A DNA stretch of 64,000 nt from Nelumbo lutea (Eukaryota; Streptophyta; Magnoliopsida; Proteales; Nelumbonaceae), in assembly GCA_022828595.1 (NCBI GenBank), contig JAKGHH010000005.1, positions 65,033,655 through 65,097,654 on the forward strand. Direction: 5' to 3'. The notes beneath the pieces are model-generated. The model had not been told where the DNA came from, did not search any database, and was given only the letters and a program-made list of their open reading frames with translations. A program made the translations under genes and the position numbers. Positions 50,101 through 59,100 of the stretch are shown here, piece by piece (within the stretch, counting starts at the first letter, position 1; each line of letters begins with the position of its first letter).

Positions 50101-53100
50101 TCTTGTTTTGGTTGTTTTGGAGAGCATTGACGAAAAAAAGAGCAAGAGAGAGAGAGGGAAGGGAAGAAACACATTGATGTGGATATTTGACTTCTGATTG
50201 TGTTATAGAAATAAATAAAGCCGATGTGTGCAAAACACAAACACTGTTCACTTTCTCTTATCACCTAAACTTACTTATACTATACATTGTGGGGGATCAA
50301 TCTCAACAGCTCTTTGACTATAACCTGTGCAATGATTGCAATCAACATTGACACAGTAATATCTTTAGGAGGCCGGATTGATGTGGTTCCTTTTCTTTGT
50401 ACCTCTCCTTTCCTCCCTAAATCATGTCATGTGTTCAAATATTTGAGTGCTGTAAATTAAATTTTCCTTGTTTTCTTTTCATTCACAAGACCAAAGAGAT
50501 CTTTACAATATAATAATACCAACAAGCTGCGATAAAGTTAACCATATCCCAAAAATTCCCCATCAATGGAAACAAGAAGCAAATGAGAAAGATAAGAACA
50601 TACCTTGGGGATATGCTTGAAAACAGGTTTTGTTGAAACACCTGGAGTATGCAAAAATATGTGAGATAAAAGTAGAGGTTAAACATGATAAGCTAGTTAT
50701 ATATCCTGATCATGGAAGATAATAAGAAACTAAAGTAAGAATAACAAACCTGATGCAATTGAAGGTTCTCCAGGTATATAAGCACTAGCTGCAACAATAT
50801 ATATATATATATATATAAACATTCATTACAAACAGAAGCTAATAAGGATATTGGACCTATTCTACTATCCCTATCATGTGTTGGCAGTTGGCACAAAACT
50901 CTAAATACTTACAGCCCGTATAAGGATCACGGAATGATGTATCAAGAGTGAAATTTCTCTGTCCAGTATTTTGCAGTATAAACTCCACTATTTGTTGCCG
51001 ATAAGAAAGTGGAAGATTTTCCTTTAGAAGCCACTTGTCAGCAGTATCATAAGGGTTATCTGGAAATAGATCACTATTGTATAATCATTTCAAGCTGATG
51101 AATATGTGCATTTGATGGTACAGTAAATATCATTTGAAGTAAAAAAAAGGTATAAGTAATCTAAATAAGCAAAAAACTATATTAAGAAGATCCATCCAAT
51201 TCAAAGTAGGTGAAACATGAAGCAGCATGAGCGACAAAAATTATGCCTAGACATGCAGATTAAAAAAATAATCTCCATGCTGCTGATGTGAGTACATATT
51301 CCTCTTTTTTAATTATTTGTAAAACATTTGGAAAGGTATTTAGAAGAGGGATAAATACTTCTTGAGGTTACATTAAGCAAGGAAAAGAAAAGTTTGGGTT
51401 AGAATGGCCAGGTCAATTATATTGTTATTTAGCCCTTCCAGGCCTACATTATGAATTCAATAAAAAATAATTTCCATGCTGCTGATGTGAATGAAGTTTT
51501 CTCTCTCTTTTAAATTTATCTGTAAAACATTTAGGAAGCCATGTAGAATAGGAATTAATACTCTCTTGAGGATACTCTAAGCAACGAAAAGAAATATGGG
51601 TTTAGAATGGCCAGGTCAACTTTTTTGTTCTTTAGCCCTTCAAGGCCTACATTGTAACTTAATTGTCTCTAGCATTTCTATCATGTATGTCCAGTAAGGA
51701 AAATTTACTTTTTGATAAGGTAGCATGTTTTTCCATCTGAGTTACCTAGATATGGCAAGGATCAGCTGAACATGGTATCAGATAAAGAATTTACAAAAAA
51801 AATGAAATATCTGACATGATGGGGCACCATTGTACCAGTATACCAGGGTATCCTAGCTTTTCAGTATTTTCACATTTAAGGTTGGATATCATGTTAGGAG
51901 CATGTTTAGTTTAGTTTCACCATTTACTCCTTTTGTAAGACTGTATTTTGAGTTTCAGAAAAAAGGAGCTAGAATGAGTGAATAGAGGTTTGGGTTCAGC
52001 CTCCAGAAATTTCACTTTCAGCTAGAGTTTGAGCTCTAAACAAAGTCTGAGAATTCAACAGTACACCAATTTTCAACCTTTCAAACCATTGCAATCTTGT
52101 ATAAGAAATAGTGACACACCACAAGCAGAGTTGTTGGGGCCATCAGGCAGCAGAAACTTGAAGATCACAACTGTTAATTGTTGAAGGTGGTGAGTTCTAA
52201 AGTTACAATTACGGACAACCCAGCACGAGGATTTTTCAATAATTACATATTTTCTAATCTCTAGAGCTGGTTCTTTAAATGGACTTAAGCTTGTGAAAGA
52301 AGTACCTCACATAGATCTTATTGGAAATAAGAAAGAATTAATTGATGCACATGGTTATCCAATCCATCTGAAGCAGAAGGTAGAATAGACATTATTTTCA
52401 AGAGAATTCAAAGGAATGCCTAAAGTTTGCCATAGAAAAAGAATAGATGGCAAGGCATTAATGAATATATGATTATACTCATTTGTAATTTTTTTTAAAG
52501 TGGCCTATGCTATTTTCAGAGTTTATTAACCTCTCTGACCTGTACACAAATTCATATCTTATATTGAATGAATTCTTAGAGTTACCAATCCCCCCCCCCC
52601 AAAAAAAAGGAAGAAAAAATAAAGGGAAAAGGATGCAATAGATAAACTTGTAACAGGACCACTTTTTATGGAAAAATAAAATTCATTAAAAGAAAAGTAC
52701 ATATACCAGTGGAATATAGCTTGTGTCCCAAGAACGCAACAGACAGGCCTCCACCAAACAAAAAAAAAAAACCAGCAACACCACCAAAAATAAAGACAAA
52801 ATGCAAAATCAACACAAGCATATCTAAAGCAACTCCCTAAACCGGTGTACACACCCATAACCACATGCAAACCGAAACTATCACAAAACCAAATAACTGA
52901 AAGCACAACAATGCCAGCCCCAAAAACTTGGGTGTCATTTGGATAAGCTAATTTCTGGCTTTCCATTTCGGTCATTTAGCTAATTTCTCGAAGCAAAAGC
53001 TCAAATTGGGTGTTTGGTAATACCAAACTACTTTTCCTACTTTCATTGACAGGTGGCACCAATATATTGGTTGTAAACTTGTAATTAAAATATTGTATTT

Positions 53101-56100
53101 CAGCCTATTAACCTTCTTCCCCATCAGTCCAAGAAAGAAATAACAGATAAAACAGTCCATTGATCCTAAGAAAATCTTTCTTTCCCATTCAATCCATCAA
53201 AGAAATGATAGATGAAACAGTGAATTAATCATAACTCATAAGATCATTCTTTCCCATTCAGTCCATCAAAGAAATAATAGATGAAACAGTTAATCAAAAG
53301 AAGATCATCCTTTCACATTCAATCTGTCAAAGAAACAATAGATGAAATAGTCCATTAACATCCTTCCCCATTCAGTATTCAGTTGGTCAAAGAAATAGTA
53401 GATGAAACAGTCCATTGCAGATAATATAGAAATTACATGATAAACAAACAATTCATCAAACATGTGGGGGGTTTAAAACATAATAGGGATATTGTTTCTG
53501 TATGAGAGGAGTGTAGAACACAGCCGAATGAGGAGTTTAACACACGTTCAAATTGGTGTTTTAACATATAAGATTAAACATATGAATGGGAGTTTAATAA
53601 AACACACTATAATACAAAAGGATGGGAGTTCAATAGAAGACAACAGAAACATTCAAAAGGGGATTTTGTAGAGCATGATGGAATACATGAGTATGGGGGG
53701 TTTAATAGAACACAACAAATACATTTGAATGGGGGTTTCAAAGAACAAATGTTCAATTTGTGAAGGGTTTTAAGATGCCATACTTGGGAGTGGAACCAAA
53801 TGTTCGATTTGTGAAAAACCGGTTAGAGTTTTGTTGAGAAGAAGAAGAAGAAGAAGAAGAATGGACTTACCAATGAAGAGAGTCAAGACAGTCAAGAGGT
53901 TTGAGTCACGTTTCGTCCAAAAAGTTCAAGGCCAAAAGACCAAAATCTATTATTTTGACTTTGGAATTTCAGCCCTTAATCCACTTTGGCTTCTTGGATT
54001 TTGGCTTCGAGAAGCAGGCTCTACCAAATAAACAAAGTAAACTTTTGGTTTTTCGAACTTTTAAAAGCCTAAAGTCCACAAGTAAGAGCTTATTCAAATA
54101 GCGCCTTAGACTAAATACATCTACCTAAACCTAAATATCAAGAGACAACCCAAATGGAATCTTTATAGTGTTATTTCTATTTAATTATAGATCTATCTCG
54201 GAACTAACATCTTTTATTTAGTTAATTTCAGGATTACTAATGGATTATTTAAGAGTTGACAACCATATTTGACTGTTCCTATGGGTTATATATGGGTTTT
54301 GGACTTCTTGAATACTCCCATGGATTAATTATTAGTTTACCTTAGCTCCAATTCAACTAGGAATCTATTCTTGTCAGTTTCCTAGTTGAAATTGGAATCA
54401 ATAAAGAGAGAATCCAGCCCTTCTATTCACTCTATAAATTAAGTCTCCATTTGGATAAGCTTTTGCTTTTGAGCTTTGAACTTTGGAAAACAAAAATGAG
54501 GCAAAAAGTGTTTTGAGCATTCGATGAAAGTTGTTTTTAAAAAGCACAAACCCTGAAGTTATCCAAACAAAACCTAAGTTATTGTAATTGAAGATTATAG
54601 CCACATCCAACCACCCCCCCGAGCTATTTCACCCTCAAGCAATCTATCTATATATTGTACAATCTAACAGCAAGATTTTTCCTCTTTCTTTTTAATTCTA
54701 TTACTTGTTTAACAATCTATATTATTCATCATTAGTCACCCAAATTACCTTCCTTCACCCTATAAACCAAACCACCAGAGCTCAAAGTTGTAGGACTACC
54801 CCTTTATCTGTTTCCCATCAAAAATTTTCCTGGTTGTCATATGCTACAGCATAGGTACCAAGTGACTAGACTTGAGAACACTAAAAGGAACTGTTCAATT
54901 TTTCATTCGCTTAAACTCAAAGAATGCATCAATCATTCAACACCATTTCGTAGTTTAGCTCCCAATAACAAAGAAATGTATGTTTGCGAGGAAATGAAAA
55001 AAAAATGCATATATAATTAGAGATAATTAAAATGCACAAAGTAACAAACAAGAGAGAGAGAGAGAGAGAAGATAACATCAAAGCTAACCCTTGCAAAACC
55101 AAACAAAAGCATGTGTTACATAACAAGGAAATACCTGATCGGTTGTAAGGCAATTTGCGGATAGGCTCACCATCTCCAATATCAACATCAAATACTAAGA
55201 AGCAGAATATCATATATTAGAAAAAGGAATCAAAAATAGATAAAAAGAAATAAAAGAATTGTGACTGACACAAAAGCCTAAGTTTACCATAATCATACTG
55301 AACCCCATCAAGAACAGCACGGTTCACGTTATCATCAGGTCCATCAACAACTTCACCAATCTAGATATTCAAAATTTATTTCAATCAGCATTTATAGATA
55401 TTAGCATACAAAGAAACCAAATAAGTGAAAAGAAACTCAATGCAAATGAAATATATTAGAAACTAAATGAGCTAACCACATTATTTATCCAAAAAAAATG
55501 AGCTAGCCACATGGAACTAGTTCAATGGAATCCAAATAACCTTCAGAAATGACTTTTCCAGAACTACCAATTTCAGATTTCAGCACAAACACATACAATT
55601 TCTACACTAAAATAATAATCTAAATAAATTACACCATTAAAGAAATTCAATGCAAATGAAATACATTAGAAATTAAATGAGTTAACCACATGGAACCAGT
55701 TCTCAGTGGAATCCAAATAACCTTCAGAAATGACTTTTCCAAGTCCAAAAATATATAAGAGACAATGCCTGCCAAGCATAAATATGGCTGTCCAACACAC
55801 TTAGCAATTCAACAAACAGCAAAAATATTTTTTGAGGGAAGGTAAAGTATGCTACGGGAAAAGTTAGGGTTTTTATTTTTGAAGAATAAAAATTAACAGC
55901 CAAAGTTCAGTGAATCAACGATACAGAAATAAAAATTATTTTATCTTCAAAAAAAACATGATACAGAAAATGATCGGCTAAATGTAAATTCATGTTTAAC
56001 TCATATTTGCAATGAAAGTTTGAGACAAAAAAAAAAAATGTATATACATACATAAATAGATATGTGGCCAGTGTTGTTTATAAACCAATTACATAAAACT

Positions 56101-59100
56101 TTTTTTTATGAGGAAACTATTGGAGACAGTATGACATGTGTATAATATATTAATATACCAGATAGAATTGTAATCAAAGTGCCCCTCCCCATCTCCCCAT
56201 ATATTAAGGTGCTTCCTGTAACCACCAAGCCCTTTGTATTAAATTTTAACAGGAGTTCATCAAATAGTCACAATTCATTGCAGTTTACTATCAACAATCC
56301 CACTACTCCAAATTAGATTAAGATTTGTGTCCTTTCTGGGGGGAGAGGAAATCGTCAACTTGAAATAATCTCCCTTAACCAGCAGCATATGAGATTAAAC
56401 ATAACTTTCATGGAACTTCCATAATTGAAAGCCAACTGAAATTGGTAGATATTTTACAAAACAGATGGCAGCACACAGCAGGAAGTTAGCAGAAATAAGG
56501 GATGCAGATTCAACTTAAGCTGAAGGCCTTACTAGGGGGCACCCACAAGTAAGCAAGCAACATGATGCACTAAAGAGAGTGCCCAGCGCACGAGGCTCCC
56601 ACCAATGTGGGGTCTGGGGAGGGACAGATGTATGCAGACTTACCCCTGTACATACAGAGAGATTGTTTCCAAGAGATTTGAACCCTTATCACCCAGTTCG
56701 CAATGGAGCAACCAACCCGTTGCCCTAAGGCCCACCCTCATGCACTAAGGAGAGCGCAAACAATTGAAAAGAACTGGCAACCACTATATTTTGTAACTTA
56801 AATGCATAATAGGAAGGAAAGTAATTACATAAAATCATATCAATAAATTTAAGAAAACATCATTAGAGTAAGAAGAAAATTCAATAATTTTGAATTTGGT
56901 AGAGATTCAAAGAACAAAGTAAATAATTTCTTAAATATAACAAGCTAGTACTTTGTCCCATTTTTGTTCTCTCAAATTCCATGAGTATGCTACACCATTA
57001 TCCCCTTCTCTCACAATTTTTGTCTGCCCGTCATTGGTACCTAATCAACAAAAAGTTAAAAAGATTGAATAAGTTACTAACATAAGACAGTCATTGACCA
57101 ATCTCAATGCCCATTACAAGACTTTGCAAATAATAGATACTAAACATTTGTTATACCTAAACACATGTCAACAATTGCATCTGTATGTATACATTATCTC
57201 AATGATTTTATTTCCCAACAAAAAAAATTCTAACTTTTTATTGGCCAAAATACAAAGTTTTGGCAATACATAAAGACGTGCATGCATGCACAAATATGCA
57301 TTTAATTTTGCATGATAAGGCCTTTATGCATATCAATGCCTACAAATTATGTGTAAAAATCCATGAAATTGGATTGTGATAACATGTCAAATTTTGCAGT
57401 TTTCTTTAAGAACTTAGGATCAAACCTGGAATTTGCAAAGCCTCTAGACCAGGTAAATCTTCCAATTTCAATCCACCAACCCTCTTCCTAAGTAAACATG
57501 TCACAGGCAATGCAAATCAGGGAACCAAATGAGCTGGCAAAGTAAATGATCAGACAAATACCAGTAACATAAACACAAATAGGACACAAAAAAATGACAA
57601 CAATGATCATTAAGTCTACTCATATTCATAATGCCTTAAGTGTCCTACCTACAGTGAATTTCACTTCTTAATTACAGCTTTAGTCATTTTAAGACTTCAA
57701 AAGCTTGAAACAAATGGCTAAGATTCTCTTTTTTTTGGAAATAAATAAAAAAGAAAAAATATATTAAATAGAAAAAGAGTACATCTAGGTGACAAGATAT
57801 CACCCAAGGCTCAAAGCCCACAACCCAGGCCACCAACAATCCTCAAACCTTTTACATACAAACTTTTTATTCCCCAGCCCATACAATCAAAACAAAAAAA
57901 AAGAATAATTATCACAATAGCTAGACTATAGTTGATGGGTTCAACCAACTATAGCCAGATAACCTTAAAAAAGAATAATTATCACAATCACGACAATTAC
58001 ATTTTTCCTTTTAATTCTTGCACTTTTCATTCTGGTTTGGTCAGTGTTTTCAACCTGTTGTTGACCTGGGCAACTGAACCAGTGACCAGGACAGCTGACC
58101 AGGTCATGCCTCTTGATAATTTCAATCACTTCACCTAGGGTTGCAACTTGGGTAGGCTCGGGTTGGACTTTTGCCAAGATTTGAATGGGCCCAACCCAAA
58201 GCCTGAGCCTGAAGTAGTGTAAAATGTTAACTTGGGCCAACCTGAGTTGCATCCCTGGTTTCACCAGGTAACCACCAGTATAACAGCCAAACCCGCCACC
58301 TGGCCACTTTCTGGGTCAACATCTGGGTTGGTTTCTAAAACATTGTTTTTGATTGGTAAATGAACAGGATTTTATTAGAAAATACTGATAAAGTCATAGA
58401 AATGCACAAACAAGGGAAGTAGCCCTCCTCAAATAGGAAGACATTGAGCTAGCCCCTCTGCTACTCTCCCCCTAGCTTATACAGGCACGAATTCTCCCAT
58501 TTTCACAGCATTTTTACCTCACTGGCACAAATACAATGAGTTACCTCTCCTTAAAAAAACAAAAAAAAAAGCAAGAGAAAACGATTAGTACAGACAAGCT
58601 GATAACTTCTGAACATACAGAGGTTCCATATAATCAATTATAAACACTCTATAAAGAAAAAATACTGATTAGTTATACCTGCTAAACTTGTAGTGAGAAA
58701 GTTGGGAATCATAAGACTCAAGTTCAAGTGAATCAGCAATTCTATCATCATGTACTGTCCAGATCCTTACAACTCCATCGGAACATGCCGTCACAATGTC
58801 TCCATTCTCTAAGAATTTTACATCCCAAACACAACCAGGATGTTCAATGCTTTGAACACAAACTCCATCTGCAGTAAACAGTTTCTTAAGGAACATTTCA
58901 AGTTAAACCAAACAAGACAAAACATTAATGACTGGAGGAAAAGTATAACAACAGAACTGAATGCCTATACATAGTAATTAGTGGTTCAGCACTGATATTG
59001 TTGGGTAAACGATTCAAAAAGAAAGATCCTCTGGAATAAACATCAAAGTAGCACATAACTAAGGATCATATTCACTTTACCTGATGCACCTAATTATGAG

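Larger units (their letters stand above)
52928..54110. mobile_element. Tourist-like TIR element with internal minisatellites
   Basis: The body 52931-54107 (1,177 bp) starts GGTGTCATTTGGATAAGC and ends GCTTATTCAAATAGCGCC, an imperfect terminal inverted repeat. Flanking TTG and TTA are compatible with a decayed TTA duplication of PIF/Harbinger elements. No transposase is visible. Two tandem arrays fill its middle (53115-53425 and 53462-53750). Confidence 0.7.

Noticed and set aside
52559..52975. 138-codon Phe/Trp-rich minus-strand frame
   Set aside because: It spans homopolymers and a LINE-like tail and crosses into a TIR element; it resembles no protein.
53115..53425. CRISPR-like array
   Set aside because: The units are imperfect head-to-tail minisatellite repeats without conserved repeats and unique spacers, in a plant intron.
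53831..54101. Two overlapping frames starting with an Arg-rich run
   Set aside because: They arise from the GAA microsatellite and the inverted-repeat end of a TIR element; no protein family is recognisable.
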